Counted from the first letter of the stretch, positions 19,059 through 27,650 are shown. The stretch is 49,004 nucleotides of DNA from Pseudomonadota bacterium (GCA_963205025.1 CAUJHO010000062.1:1-49004); one strand, 5' to 3'. The notes: a model not told the origin generated them from the sequence alone. Made by a program: numbers and translations.

Positions 19059-19844
19059 CTAGTCGCTGAACCTCGGAGCGCGCGTCTGCATCCCGGCGGC
19101 GACCGCCTCCATCTGGTTCGGCGTTCCGATCAGAGCCCCCTGCTCCCGGCTTTCTGCCAACAGGATTTCGGCAGGGGTAGCTGTCGCCGACAGGTTCGCA
19201 AGCCGCTTGGCAGCCCGGATCGCCTCAGGATTTCTCGCCGCAATCTCGCGTGCGAGGGCCAGTGCCTCGGTTAGCGGATCGTCCGCAGCACGGGTCACGA
19301 AGCCCAGGCCGACCGCCTCCTCGCCCGAGAATTCGCGCGCCGTATAGATCAGCTCTCGCAGCACATCGTCGCGGACATTGCCGGGCCAAAGCGCGAAGCC
19401 GGCCATGTCGGGCACGATGCCCCACTTCATCTCCATGACCGACAGCCGCGTGTCAGGCCGCGCAATGCGGATGTCGGCACCCGACATCAGCTGAAGCCCG
19501 CCGCCGAAGGCGACCCCATGCACCGCCGCGATCACCGGAACAGCCAGCGTCCGCCAGCCCCGGCACACTTGCTGAAAGACATTCGCCGGTCCGTGAGTGC
19601 GGACCATGATGTCGAAGTCCGACCCGGCCAGACCGGCCATCGACACCATGTCGAGCCCGGCGCAGAAGGCCCTGCCCTCGCCCGACAGGACGACCGCCCG
19701 CAGTCCAGGCGTTTCCGAAAGCCGGCCGATCGCCTCAGCCAGCGCCTCGATCATGGCCGGATCGAGGGCGTTCATCTTGTCGGCGCGGGTCAGCCGGACG
19801 TCTGCAACGCCGTCGTCAATGGCAATGCTGACCCGCGCGTCCAT
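19059..19844 (-). CDS. Crotonase/enoyl-CoA hydratase family protein
   Basis: A 261-residue crotonase-fold enzyme acting on an acyl-CoA in the cytoplasm. The oxyanion-hole segments are present (GRAFCAGLDM at about 57-66 and AAVHGVAFGGG at about 106-116). Of the two catalytic Glu residues of classical enoyl-CoA hydratase, the one in the LSVMEMKWG segment (Glu138) is kept but the first is Gln (GGGLQLMSGAD, Gln118), so it may be an isomerase or another crotonase rather than a standard hydratase. It converges on the phosphatase gene with six bases between, and follows the metallopeptidase gene by 18 bases. Confidence 0.88.
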   Translation of the reverse strand: MDARVSIAIDDGVADVRLTRADKMNALDPAMIEALAEAIGRLSETPGLRAVVLSGEGRAFCAGLDMVSMAGLAGSDFDIMVRTHGPANVFQQVCRGWRTLAVPVIAAVHGVAFGGGLQLMSGADIRIARPDTRLSVMEMKWGIVPDMAGFALWPGNVRDDVLRELIYTAREFSGEEAVGLGFVTRAADDPLTEALALAREIAARNPEAIRAAKRLANLSATATPAEILLAESREQGALIGTPNQMEAVAAGMQTRAPRFSD

Positions 19845-19862
19845 CAGAACCCGAAGCCCCGA

Positions 19863-22103
19863 TCAGCTGCCCGGCGTGCGGAAGTGGCGCGCGTCCATCC
19901 AGGAGGTGACCGGGTTGGCACCGGTCTGGGCCGGCGAGGCGGCGATGGAATAGCGAGTATCCTCGCAATCACCCGGCCGCTCCGGCACCGCCGGATTGAA
20001 GACCATCACCACAGCAAAGTCATAGCCATCGGCGCTGAACACGCCGTCGCGGCCCAGCGGGGTCACCTCGACCCGGCCGTTGCGAACGCCCAGCCCCGTC
20101 ATCTGCAGGCCGTCGCCGCGGTCCAGACGGTAGCGCTGGGGCCCCTCGGCCCGGATCTGGTGATAGGCAGCCCCGAGTTCCTGGATCTCACCGGATATCG
20201 TGCCGCGCGAGCGTTTGCCGCCGCCGGCCAGGGCCACCGCCGCGTCGATCCGCGGGGCCATCTCATAGTCGCGCGCGAAGTTCTGGATGCGCCAGGCCTC
20301 GGCGGCCTCGGGCAAGGTTGTTCCAACCTCGGCCAGGGTCGTCGTCATGGTGTCCAGGCCATCCATCGTCGCCGCATTCTCCCACAGGCGGGTGACGATG
20401 CGCGGCGTGTGCCGGCCGGCCAGCGACTGCAGCAGGGTCCACTGGCCGTAGTTGTGGCCTTCCTCCGTGGTCGTCCAGCACAGCTGGGGAGCCCCGAAGT
20501 CGGTGACGGCATAGCGGGCCGCGTCCTCGTCTTCGCCCATGGTTGCCGTCTCGATCCAGGAGGCGGTCGATTCATAGAGCCACTGCAGACCCTCTTCGGA
20601 ATCGTAGCCGTACTGAACCATGTGGTTGAACTCGTGGGCCGCCGTCGCCCGCATCAGCCGCATCGGATCCTCTTCCTCCTCGCGGCCTTCCCTCAGGTTG
20701 TTGTCGATGACCAGAATGGTGCGCGACGCGGCTCGCTCGCGAATGGCCGGGGTCTGGGGGTTGTCGAAGATAACCTCGACGCCGCGCATGAAGCCCATGG
20801 TGCCGGCTCCGGCGTCGGCGATATAGGCCCGCAGGCGACCGTCGGCGTCGCGCACGGGCGCGCTCCAGCCCAGCTGGTGGATCTGGGTGTCATAGGCACG
20901 CTGGATCGCCTCGGCGGTGGCAAGTGCGTACTCTTGGGTCGTGCGGTCGCGCCCACGCAGGGTGTACATCAGACGGAAATCGCGGGTCTCGATCGTCTCG
21001 ACCGGACCGCTCAGCGTCACCGGATTTTCGGACTGGGCGCGCAGTTCGTCGACGACACCGGCCGCGACGTTCGAAATTTCCAGCACATAGGGACCCGATG
21101 ACGCGCCGTCGGAGTAGCGCGTCATGTTCAGCATATAGCGGCCCGAGGTCGGCACCGTGTAGGCGAAGGCTGAGTTCAGGGTCCCGACGTCGCGGTCGTC
21201 ATTGATGGCGACGGGAAAGCCGTCGAGCCCGTTCAGGGTGATGACGGGATCGAGCCCTTCTTCCACGGCGTCGGCCATGACCAGGATCGTCTGCCCGGCC
21301 GTCAGATCCAGCGGATAATCCCGCTCGGGCGTGCGGTCGTCGATCTGACCCTCGTGGCGGGCGATCACCGTGCGAGGGATGCTGTCGAAACTGATCGGAG
21401 CCTGGGCGTTCGGATCGACCGCCAGCGAGACCACGGCCTCGCCCGTTCCCTGACCGCCGAATGACCCCACCACCACCGTGTAGCGACCGGGCTGGTCGGC
21501 CCGATAGACGATCTGCGAGTTCAAGGTGCCGTCGCCACGGTCGTCGTTCTCGGCCACCGTCTCGCCCGCCGGACCGATGAGAGTCAGGGTCGTGTCCAGC
21601 TCGTCGGACATCGCGATGGTCGTGGCCACGAACGGCTCTCCGGCCGGCAGGTCGACGGTATAACGAACCTGCGACTGGCGCGGCGACAGCGAAACGATCG
21701 CGTCCTGCAGGGTCTGTGATCCATAGGACAGGCCGACATCGGCCCCGTAGAACACATCCAGCGAATAGTCGCCGGTGGCATTGCCGAAGCCGGAAACCGA
21801 AACCGTGTAACGGCCGGCGCGCGGGGCGGCATAGATGATGCGCGAGCTCAGGTCGCCCTGAGCGACGTCGTCGTTGGTGGCGACCTCACGACCGTCTGGG
21901 CCGCGCAGGGTCAGGACGGTGTCCAGGCCGGACGGGCCGTAGGCGGTCACGGTGATGATCTGGCCGGCCGTCAGATCCAGGCTGTGTTCGCCGTGGGTGG
22001 CATTCTCGGTCAGGACCCCCTCATAGTTTGGTCCCGGCTGAGCCAAGGCAAAAGAGCTGGTAGCCGCCATCAACAGCGCGGCGAGCGAGACACGGGTCCG
22101 CAT
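19863..22103 (-). CDS. Secreted zinc metallopeptidase with three PPC-like domains
   Basis: A 746-residue exported protein. After a signal peptide (about 1-21, ending ALAQ) come three beta-rich pre-peptidase C-terminal (PPC)-like domains at roughly 27-117, 135-230 and 245-345, each with a Gly-Arg-Tyr strand and an Asn-Asp-Asp turn (TNDD, ENDD, INDD). The catalytic part has ATAAHEFNHMVQYGY, an HExxH zinc site at His490, Glu491 and His494, and Glu511 in WLYESTASW as likely third ligand. This resembles the MXAN_6640-type putative metalloproteases. The substrate is unknown; a periplasmic or extracellular place is expected. Confidence 0.85.
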   Translation of the reverse strand: MRTRVSLAALLMAATSSFALAQPGPNYEGVLTENATHGEHSLDLTAGQIITVTAYGPSGLDTVLTLRGPDGREVATNDDVAQGDLSSRIIYAAPRAGRYTVSVSGFGNATGDYSLDVFYGADVGLSYGSQTLQDAIVSLSPRQSQVRYTVDLPAGEPFVATTIAMSDELDTTLTLIGPAGETVAENDDRGDGTLNSQIVYRADQPGRYTVVVGSFGGQGTGEAVVSLAVDPNAQAPISFDSIPRTVIARHEGQIDDRTPERDYPLDLTAGQTILVMADAVEEGLDPVITLNGLDGFPVAINDDRDVGTLNSAFAYTVPTSGRYMLNMTRYSDGASSGPYVLEISNVAAGVVDELRAQSENPVTLSGPVETIETRDFRLMYTLRGRDRTTQEYALATAEAIQRAYDTQIHQLGWSAPVRDADGRLRAYIADAGAGTMGFMRGVEVIFDNPQTPAIRERAASRTILVIDNNLREGREEEEDPMRLMRATAAHEFNHMVQYGYDSEEGLQWLYESTASWIETATMGEDEDAARYAVTDFGAPQLCWTTTEEGHNYGQWTLLQSLAGRHTPRIVTRLWENAATMDGLDTMTTTLAEVGTTLPEAAEAWRIQNFARDYEMAPRIDAAVALAGGGKRSRGTISGEIQELGAAYHQIRAEGPQRYRLDRGDGLQMTGLGVRNGRVEVTPLGRDGVFSADGYDFAVVMVFNPAVPERPGDCEDTRYSIAASPAQTGANPVTSWMDARHFRTPGS

Positions 22104-22224
22104 GTAGAATCCCCCTGATGAAGCGACAGTCGCTCCAGGCTTTCGGCTACCTAGCCCGAGCGATCCGGGCTTCCAACGGACATTTACTGTCCAAACCTGA
22201 CGCGAATGGCCGAAAGCGCCGACC

Positions 22225-22791
22225 TCAGGCCGCCGGCGGATAGACCTGACGGACCGCGAGGCTTCCTTCCGGTGAGGCGGTCAGAAGGCCTTCTCGGGCC
22301 TCATTCAGCCAGGCCAGGCCCTGGTCCGGTGCCAGGAGCACGATCTGGCGATTGTGATAGGGCGCGATGTCCGGCCCCGCTTCGCAGGTCAACATGGCGA
22401 AGGCTCCCTGTTTCATCACCCCGGCGATCCAGAAATCCGGATGGGCCGGCATCTCGAACAGCCATTTCGTCTTTTTCTTTTCGCCCGGCTGGGCCGTCGT
22501 AAACTCGTAGAAGCCACAGGCCGGGATCAGGCACCGATCGGCCGTTGTGAAATCTCGGCCCTCCGTTCGGAAATTGAACACCGGCTTGCCGGTCGGTCCC
22601 TTCCACGCCCAGGGCGTCATCATCAGGGCCAGATCGCCTTCATGCCGGGCGACGATGGGGGCCCGGGCCCCGATCCAGACATTGCCCGGCTCCAGGTTCG
22701 GCTTGCCGAACGGATAGGTCAGATCGCCGCCCAGCCTCAGGTGCGAGAACAACAGGTCATTGGGGGGACGAAAGACGTAGTTGTTGCACAT
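22225..22791 (-). CDS. SRAP (YedK/HMCES) abasic-site DNA-protein crosslinking protein
   Basis: A 188-residue SRAP-domain protein. Family members bind abasic sites in single-stranded DNA through a thiazolidine link made by Cys2, exposed after Met removal. The active-site set is present: Cys2 (MCNNYVF), Asn73 (FNFRTE), Glu96 (ACGFYEF) and His146 (APYHNRQIV). The start at 22791 is fixed by the need for Cys at position 2; an upstream in-frame start adds residues that would block it. It lies 10 bases after the DUF2332 gene, so both probably share the vapBC-2 transcript. No LexA box was recognised nearby. Confidence 0.93.
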   Translation of the reverse strand: MCNNYVFRPPNDLLFSHLRLGGDLTYPFGKPNLEPGNVWIGARAPIVARHEGDLALMMTPWAWKGPTGKPVFNFRTEGRDFTTADRCLIPACGFYEFTTAQPGEKKKTKWLFEMPAHPDFWIAGVMKQGAFAMLTCEAGPDIAPYHNRQIVLLAPDQGLAWLNEAREGLLTASPEGSLAVRQVYPPAA

Positions 22792-22801
22792 CCGCGCCAG
22801 C

Positions 22802-23869
22802 CTAGTCGCCGGTCCCGAACCACTCCAGCGCAAAGCCGTGCGGATGCCCGCGCGCCAGGCGTCGGGTCTCGCCGCCCGGCCAGACGGTCAGGCTCAGCGC
22901 AGCCCAGCGCCGCCCTTCTGCGTCTGGTGCCGCCGCCGCCTCATAGGCCAGCCAGGCCAGGGGTGCCGCCTTGGTCGCCTGTGCGCCGACGGCCTCGAGA
23001 TGCGCCCTCACCCGCGCCTGCCCCTGCGGCGGGAAATACTGCAGGGCGATGGTGTGCATGACGACGCGACAGACTCCCGGCTCAGGCGAGATGGACAACA
23101 CACGCTCGAGCCAGTCCGCTCCATCCCCGGCCTCAAGCGGCGGCGGGTCGGCGGTTGCGATCTCAAGGGCGGCTTCCAGCCGGGCCAAACGCGCGCGCTG
23201 GTCCGCCCAGACGAAGGCGGTCAGCCGACGCGCCGTCTCTGGATCCCGAACATCCAGGGGATGCAGATCGACCCCGCTCCGTCCCCTCACCCGCACCTCG
23301 GCGGTCGGAGGCGGCGCGCCGGACCAGCGGGGTGCCAGTTGCACCGCGGAGGCCGGATCCCCGGCGATCACCCCCGCCAGATCAAAGCCATAGCGATCCA
23401 GATTCAGATTCAGGCCGGCGCTCGACCCCAGTTCATAAAGGTCGAATGGCAGGCCGAACCTGTTCGCCAGCACCAGCAGGCCCGCCATCTGGGCGGTGGA
23501 GCGCCCGACCTCATTGGTTTGCGGCGGCCCCGTTAGCCAGTCGAGGATGAAGGGTGCATCGGCGGTCACAACGGCATGGATCGCCGCCCACAGCGTGTCG
23601 TCATCTGGCGTCGGCTCCGGCGGCCAGGCCCCCGCATTGGCGGCCCCGGCCCTCGCCAGCGCGTGCAGCGCCCCACACAGCCTCAACGGCACGGCGTCGG
23701 CGTTGGCGCGCGGATCGCCTGGCCAGTCCAGCACGCACCGACCCACGGCGGTGGTCCGGTCCAGCCGCGCGGCGACCAGATCACAGACCAGAGCCGTAAA
23801 CGGCGAGTCCAGCCCACGACAGACAACGGCCTGCTGACGAAAGGCCGCGCGGACGGCGTCTTGGGTCAT
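22802..23869 (-). CDS. DUF2332 family protein
   Basis: A 355-residue protein of the DUF2332 family, whose function is not known. Typical features are the N-terminal QAVVCRGLDSPFTALVCDLVA, the central TNEVGRSTAQMAGLLVLA and LYELGSSAGLNLNLDRYGFD, a Gly-rich stretch that looks like a Rossmann/SAM-type loop, and a C-terminal half ending RGHPHGFALEW. The loop suggests a methyltransferase-like fold, but this is inference. Its ATG overlaps the stop of the PIN toxin gene by four bases, and the SRAP gene follows by 10. Confidence 0.85.
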   Translation of the reverse strand: MTQDAVRAAFRQQAVVCRGLDSPFTALVCDLVAARLDRTTAVGRCVLDWPGDPRANADAVPLRLCGALHALARAGAANAGAWPPEPTPDDDTLWAAIHAVVTADAPFILDWLTGPPQTNEVGRSTAQMAGLLVLANRFGLPFDLYELGSSAGLNLNLDRYGFDLAGVIAGDPASAVQLAPRWSGAPPPTAEVRVRGRSGVDLHPLDVRDPETARRLTAFVWADQRARLARLEAALEIATADPPPLEAGDGADWLERVLSISPEPGVCRVVMHTIALQYFPPQGQARVRAHLEAVGAQATKAAPLAWLAYEAAAAPDAEGRRWAALSLTVWPGGETRRLARGHPHGFALEWFGTGD

Positions 23870-24276
23870 TCGACCTCAAAGGGGTTCTTGACCGTCAGGC
23901 CGCCGAATTGTCGCCCGGCCTGCAAATCCTCACTCCAAAGCGTATCGCAGCCCGCCTCGAGCGCCGCCGCGACGATGCAAGCATCGTAGATGTGAAGGTG
24001 ATGTCGCCGCGCCAGTTCCACGGCCGCATCATGGACCTCGCGGGTCACCGGCTGAATCTCAAAGCCCGCCTGGTCGATCAGGGCCAGGTCCGCCTCCACC
24101 TCGGGCCAGGTCCGCCCGAATTTGCCGATCGACGCCGACACGAACTCGTTCAACACCTGAACGCTGAGCACATGGGTGACCAGGAGCGTCGATTTTGCCT
24201 GCGCGGCCTTGTCGGGATCGTCGAGCAAGGCCGCATAGATCAGCACATTGGTGTCAGCGAAGGCGCGACCGGTCAT
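23866..24276 (-). CDS. PIN-domain RNase toxin, second VapC-like
   Basis: A 136-residue PIN-domain protein with the acidic site Asp8 (FADTNVLIY), Glu44 (QVLNEFVS), Asp98 (IYDACIV) and Asp117 (SEDLQAG), so probably an active endoribonuclease toxin. I chose the ATG at 24276, with GGAAG upstream; a TTG at 24294 is in frame but less likely. It overlaps the antitoxin gene by 23 bases and its stop overlaps the DUF2332 start. It is only distantly similar to the PIN toxin at 17460, so this is not a recent duplication. Confidence 0.9.
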   Translation of the reverse strand: MTGRAFADTNVLIYAALLDDPDKAAQAKSTLLVTHVLSVQVLNEFVSASIGKFGRTWPEVEADLALIDQAGFEIQPVTREVHDAAVELARRHHLHIYDACIVAAALEAGCDTLWSEDLQAGRQFGGLTVKNPFEVE

Positions 24277-24520
24277 GGAGCTCTTCCCGGTCAAACCTGT
24301 AGTCGGGCGGCAGCTTCCATTTGAATGAGCCGAGTTTCTCGATGGCTGCGGAGCGGCGCGCGCGCTTGGCCTTCTCTTCCGCCTCCGCGTCCCCGTCGGT
24401 CGACACGATCACCTCGCCATCCTCGCCCTTGCGGACAAAGACTTCCTGACCCTCTTCAAAGCCCAGGGAGGCAGGCAAGCGAACGGCCAGGCTGTTTCCC
24501 CACTTAGAGACGCGGGCCAT
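24254..24520 (-). CDS. AbrB/MazE-fold antitoxin, second VapB-like
   Basis: An 88-residue antitoxin. The N-terminal MARVSKWGNSLAVRLPASL is the classic MazE/AbrB start, followed by EEGQEVFVRKGEDGEVIVS; the C-terminal half is charged (AEAEEKAKRARRSA) and ends in a segment likely to bind the toxin (GSFKWKLPPDYRFDREEL). AGGAG precedes the ATG. It is first in a unit with the PIN toxin, DUF2332 and SRAP genes. Confidence 0.9.
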   Translation of the reverse strand: MARVSKWGNSLAVRLPASLGFEEGQEVFVRKGEDGEVIVSTDGDAEAEEKAKRARRSAAIEKLGSFKWKLPPDYRFDREELHDRSRLR

Positions 24521-24529
24521 ACTGGGCTC

Positions 24530-24541
24530 CTGTATCTACAG
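24530..24541 (-). promoter_or_regulatory. Inverted repeat upstream of vapBC-2, candidate operator
   Basis: CTGTATCTACAG at 24530-24541 is a 5-bp inverted repeat with a two-base centre, immediately upstream of and touching the ribosome binding site of the antitoxin gene. Placement suits autorepression by the antitoxin, but the repeat is short. Confidence 0.35.
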
Positions 24542-24556
24542 ACCGCCCAATGTATA

Positions 24557-25258
24557 TCATTTTCGCCCGAGCGCCGCCAGATAGACCTCCGAGCTGCCCT
24601 TGCGGCTGGCCTGCGGTTTGATGAACTTCACCTCTTCGAATTCGGCCCTGAGCGTCTCCAGCAGGCCGCCCGCATCGCCGCCCTGGAAGTTCTTGGTCAC
24701 GAAGTGGCCGCCCGGCTTCAGGGTGCGGATGGCGAATTCCGCCGCCGCCTCGATCAGGGCGATGATCTTCAGATGGTCGGTCTGGCGATGGCCGACCGTG
24801 TTGTGCGCCATGTCCGACAGCACCAGGTCGGGCGCGCCGCCCAGCGCGTCAATCAACTGCTGATCGACGCCGGGATTGGTGAAATCCGCCTGGATCAGGA
24901 TCGCACCGGGGATCGGATCGACCGGCAACAGGTCCACGCCCACCACCGCCGAGGCCCCCTGTTTCAGCGCCACCTGCACCCAGCCGCCGGGCGCACAGCC
25001 CAGGTCGATGACCCGGCTGCCCCGCCGGATCAGATGCAGCTTCTCGTCCATCTCGATCAGCTTGAAGGCCGCGCGCGAGCGCCAGCCCTCGGCCCGCGCC
25101 TTCTCGGACCATTTGTCGGCCAGTTGGCGCTTGATCCATTGCTGGCTCGACAAGCTCTTCTTGTCGGCGGTCTTGATCTTCTGGCCCATGCCGCGCCCGA
25201 CCGCCGTCCCGCCCGAAGGCGGGCGGACCATGCGCCGGCGTTCCTGATCGTCGCTCAT
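24557..25258 (-). CDS. rlmE: 23S rRNA 2'-O-ribose methyltransferase RlmE (FtsJ)
   Basis: Methylates the ribose of U2552 in 23S rRNA, a late step in 50S assembly. The 233-residue protein has the family start of the catalytic domain (RAEGWRSRAAFKLIEMDEK, with the first catalytic Lys), the SAM loop VIDLGCAPGGWVQVAL, Asp in LVLSDMAHNTVGH, and the C-terminal GGHFVTKNFQGGD with the last catalytic Lys. A 40-residue basic N-terminal extension (ERRRMVRPPSGGTAVGRGMGQ) is common in alphaproteobacteria. The ATG at 25258 was preferred over an upstream frame that would run through the intergenic palindrome. It is divergent from parE. Confidence 0.95.
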   Translation of the reverse strand: MSDDQERRRMVRPPSGGTAVGRGMGQKIKTADKKSLSSQQWIKRQLADKWSEKARAEGWRSRAAFKLIEMDEKLHLIRRGSRVIDLGCAPGGWVQVALKQGASAVVGVDLLPVDPIPGAILIQADFTNPGVDQQLIDALGGAPDLVLSDMAHNTVGHRQTDHLKIIALIEAAAEFAIRTLKPGGHFVTKNFQGGDAGGLLETLRAEFEEVKFIKPQASRKGSSEVYLAALGRK

Positions 25259-25297
25259 GGGATGGTCATACGCGGTGAAGGCGCGCGGGGCTATCGC

Positions 25298-25395
25298 AGG
25301 TTCATCACAACGCACACGAAGATGACACGAAGGCAGCCTGCCCGCTGAGGTCATCGTGCACTTGGTGACAGCTTTGTGTGCGTCGTGATGAACCT
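25298..25395. repeat. 98-bp near-palindromic element between rlmE and parE
   Basis: The arms 25298-25333 and 25360-25395 are inverted copies that agree at 30 of 36 positions; the outer 20 bases agree at 19. The centre is about 26 bases. It fills most of the space upstream of both rlmE and parE. It could be a small non-autonomous element (MITE-like), an operator region, or a strong RNA hairpin. No flanking target duplication was made out. Confidence 0.65.
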
Positions 25396-25461
25396 TGCTT
25401 GCCCCACGCCCTGCGAAGGGCGATATCGGCGGCCTGCCCGAATCTCTCGTATCCTCTGGCG

Positions 25462-27516
25462 ATGTCAGCCTTGCCCGATCTGTTCGACGACCTTCCTGAG
25501 GCCCCCAAGCCGACTGAACCCGTTCTCCCGCCGGCTGAGAAGCCGCAGGCCCTGTCGCGCCCGGAACCCGCCGCCGCTTCTTCGACCGGCGACTACGGGG
25601 CCGACGCCATCGAGGTGCTGGAAGGCCTGGAGCCGGTTCGCAAGCGTCCCGGCATGTACATCGGCGGCACCGACGAGCGCGCCCTGCATCACCTGTTCGC
25701 CGAGGTGCTGGACAACGCCATGGACGAGGCGGTGGCCCGCCACGCCAAATCCATCACGGTGGAGCTGGACCGCGACGGCTTTTTGGCCGTCACCGACGAC
25801 GGACGCGGCATTCCGGTCGATCCGCATCCGCGCCACCCGGACAAGTCGGCGCTGGAGGTGGTGATGACCGTCCTGCACTCGGGCGGCAAATTCTCGGGCA
25901 AGGCCTATGAGACCTCCGGCGGCCTGCACGGTGTCGGCGTCTCGGTGGTCAATGCCCTGTCCGAACATCTGGAGGCGACCGTCTGGCGCGACGGTTTCGA
26001 ACACCAGCAACGGTTTTCGCGCGGCCTGCCCCTGGGCAGGCTGGAAAAGCTGGGGCCGTCGCGGCGCAAGGGCACCCGCATCCGCTTCAAGCCCGACGAC
26101 CAGATCTTCGGCACGGGCACCGCCTTCAAGTCGGCGCGTCTGTACCGCATGGCGCGGTCCAAGGCCTATCTGTTCCGCGGCGTCACCATCGAATGGCGCT
26201 GTGATCCCGAGATCGCCGGCGACACGCCGCCTAAGGCCACCTTCCACTTTCCCAACGGCCTGGCCGACTATCTGGCCGAACGCATCGGCGAGCAGGAGAC
26301 CGTCACCCCCGCCTTCTTCGGTCGCATCGAGCGCAAGGGCGATGCCGGGGCTGTCGAATGGGCCGTGACCTGGAGCCCGGCGGGCTTTGGCGACCACGAC
26401 AGCTTCATCCAGTCCTACTGCAACACCGTGCCGACCCCGGACGGCGGCACCCATGAGGCGGGATTCCGCGCCGCCCTGTCCAAGGGCTTGAAGGCCTATG
26501 CCGATCTGGTCGGCGAAAAGCGCGCCGGCATCCTGACGGCGGAAGACACCGTCTCGGCCGCCGGGGCCCTGGTGTCGGTCTTCATCAAGAACCCGGAGTT
26601 CCAGGGTCAGACCAAGGACCGTCTGTCGTCGTCGGAGGCCCAGCGTCTGGTCGAAAATGCGCTGCGCGATCCCTTCGACCACTGGCTGACGGAAAGCCCG
26701 GCCCGCGCCAACGCCCTTCTGGCCTTCGTCATCGACCGGGCCGAGGAGCGCCTCAAGCGCCGCAAGGACAAGGAAGTCGCCCGCGCCTCGGCGACCAAGA
26801 AGCTGCGCCTGCCCGGCAAGCTGGCCGACTGTACCCAGAATGCGGCCCAAGGAGCCGAGCTGTTCATCGTCGAGGGCGATTCCGCCGGCGGCTCGGCCAA
26901 ACAGGCGCGTGACCGCGCCAATCAGGCCATCCTGCCCCTACGCGGCAAGATCCTGAACGTCGCCTCGGCGACCGACGAAAAGGCCCGGCAGAACCAGGAA
27001 CTCAGCGACCTGATGCTGGCGCTCGGCGTCCAGTCCGGCAGCCGCTTCCGGCTCGATGACCTGCGCTACGAGCGGATCATCATCATGACCGACGCCGACG
27101 TCGACGGGGCCCACATCGCGTCCTTGCTGATCACCTTCTTCTATCGCTCGATGCCCGAGATGGTGAAGGCCGGCCGCCTGTTCCTGGCCCTGCCGCCACT
27201 CTACCGGATCAGCTATTCGGGCAAGACCGAATACGCCCGCGACGACGCCCACAAGGACGAACTTCTGGCCACTGTCTTCAAGGGCAAGAAGCCCGAGATC
27301 GGTCGCTTCAAGGGCCTGGGCGAGATGAACCCGTCCCAGCTCAAGGAAACCACCATGGACCCCAAGCGGCGCACCCTCGCCCGCGTCCTGGTGGAACCGG
27401 GCCACGAAGGCCAGATCGACGAGCGGGTCGAAACCCTGATGGGCAAGAAGCCGGAACTGCGCTTCCGCTTCATCCAGGAGCACGCGGCGTTTGCGGCGGA
27501 AGATCTGGACGTATGA
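25462..27516 (+). CDS. parE: DNA topoisomerase IV subunit B
   Basis: ATPase subunit of topoisomerase IV, which unlinks daughter chromosomes. The 684-residue protein has the GHKL ATPase motifs (EVLDNAMDEA, DDGRGIPVD, GGLHGVGVSVVNALS), the transducer domain, and a TOPRIM domain with EGDSAGGSAKQARDR and the metal site DADVDGAHIASLL, then FKGLGEMNPSQL. The length is that of ParE; GyrB of this group is usually about 800 residues. The start at 25462 (MSALPDLFDDLPEAPKP) gives an acidic, proline-rich N-terminal extension of about 45 residues before the ATPase domain. An earlier in-frame start would overlap the palindrome. Confidence 0.95.
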   Translation: MSALPDLFDDLPEAPKPTEPVLPPAEKPQALSRPEPAAASSTGDYGADAIEVLEGLEPVRKRPGMYIGGTDERALHHLFAEVLDNAMDEAVARHAKSITVELDRDGFLAVTDDGRGIPVDPHPRHPDKSALEVVMTVLHSGGKFSGKAYETSGGLHGVGVSVVNALSEHLEATVWRDGFEHQQRFSRGLPLGRLEKLGPSRRKGTRIRFKPDDQIFGTGTAFKSARLYRMARSKAYLFRGVTIEWRCDPEIAGDTPPKATFHFPNGLADYLAERIGEQETVTPAFFGRIERKGDAGAVEWAVTWSPAGFGDHDSFIQSYCNTVPTPDGGTHEAGFRAALSKGLKAYADLVGEKRAGILTAEDTVSAAGALVSVFIKNPEFQGQTKDRLSSSEAQRLVENALRDPFDHWLTESPARANALLAFVIDRAEERLKRRKDKEVARASATKKLRLPGKLADCTQNAAQGAELFIVEGDSAGGSAKQARDRANQAILPLRGKILNVASATDEKARQNQELSDLMLALGVQSGSRFRLDDLRYERIIIMTDADVDGAHIASLLITFFYRSMPEMVKAGRLFLALPPLYRISYSGKTEYARDDAHKDELLATVFKGKKPEIGRFKGLGEMNPSQLKETTMDPKRRTLARVLVEPGHEGQIDERVETLMGKKPELRFRFIQEHAAFAAEDLDV

Positions 27517-27544
27517 GCCAGAACTTGTGCTTCTCACGCCAAGA

Positions 27545-27573
27545 TTGTCAGCCACCCGACACTCGTCTATCCT
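27545..27573 (+). promoter_or_regulatory. Predicted promoter of the ImmA/IrrE module
   Basis: TTGTCA at 27545-27550 and TATCCT at 27568-27573 with a 17-base spacer, just downstream of parE. The leader to the first gene at 27705 would be about 125 bases, so the two accessory genes need not depend on parE transcription. Confidence 0.5.
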
Positions 27574-27628
27574 GGCAACCTTTGCATCGGATATAGGGGT
27601 TCGTAGTAGGCATGGCGCTGCCAGACGC

Positions 27629-27650
27629 ACTGTCGAGATTTCGCGACAGT
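27629..27650 (+). promoter_or_regulatory. Inverted repeat in the leader of the ImmA/IrrE module
   Basis: ACTGTCG and CGACAGT (27629-27635 and 27644-27650) form a perfect 7-bp inverted repeat around eight bases, about 50 bases after the predicted transcription start. It could be a repressor site for the co-encoded regulator or an RNA hairpin. Confidence 0.4.

Noticed and set aside
19518..21101. 527-codon plus-strand frame opposite the crotonase and metallopeptidase genes
   Set aside because: Composition is Arg/Gly/His-rich without any motif; the opposite strand encodes intact families with signal peptide and active site.
22122..22134. AGCGACAGTCGCT palindrome upstream of the metallopeptidase gene
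   Set aside because: Short, single and without nearby promoter elements; expected by chance at this base composition.
25465..26850. 461-codon minus-strand frame opposite parE
   Set aside because: Shadow of parE; all ATPase motifs are on the plus strand.
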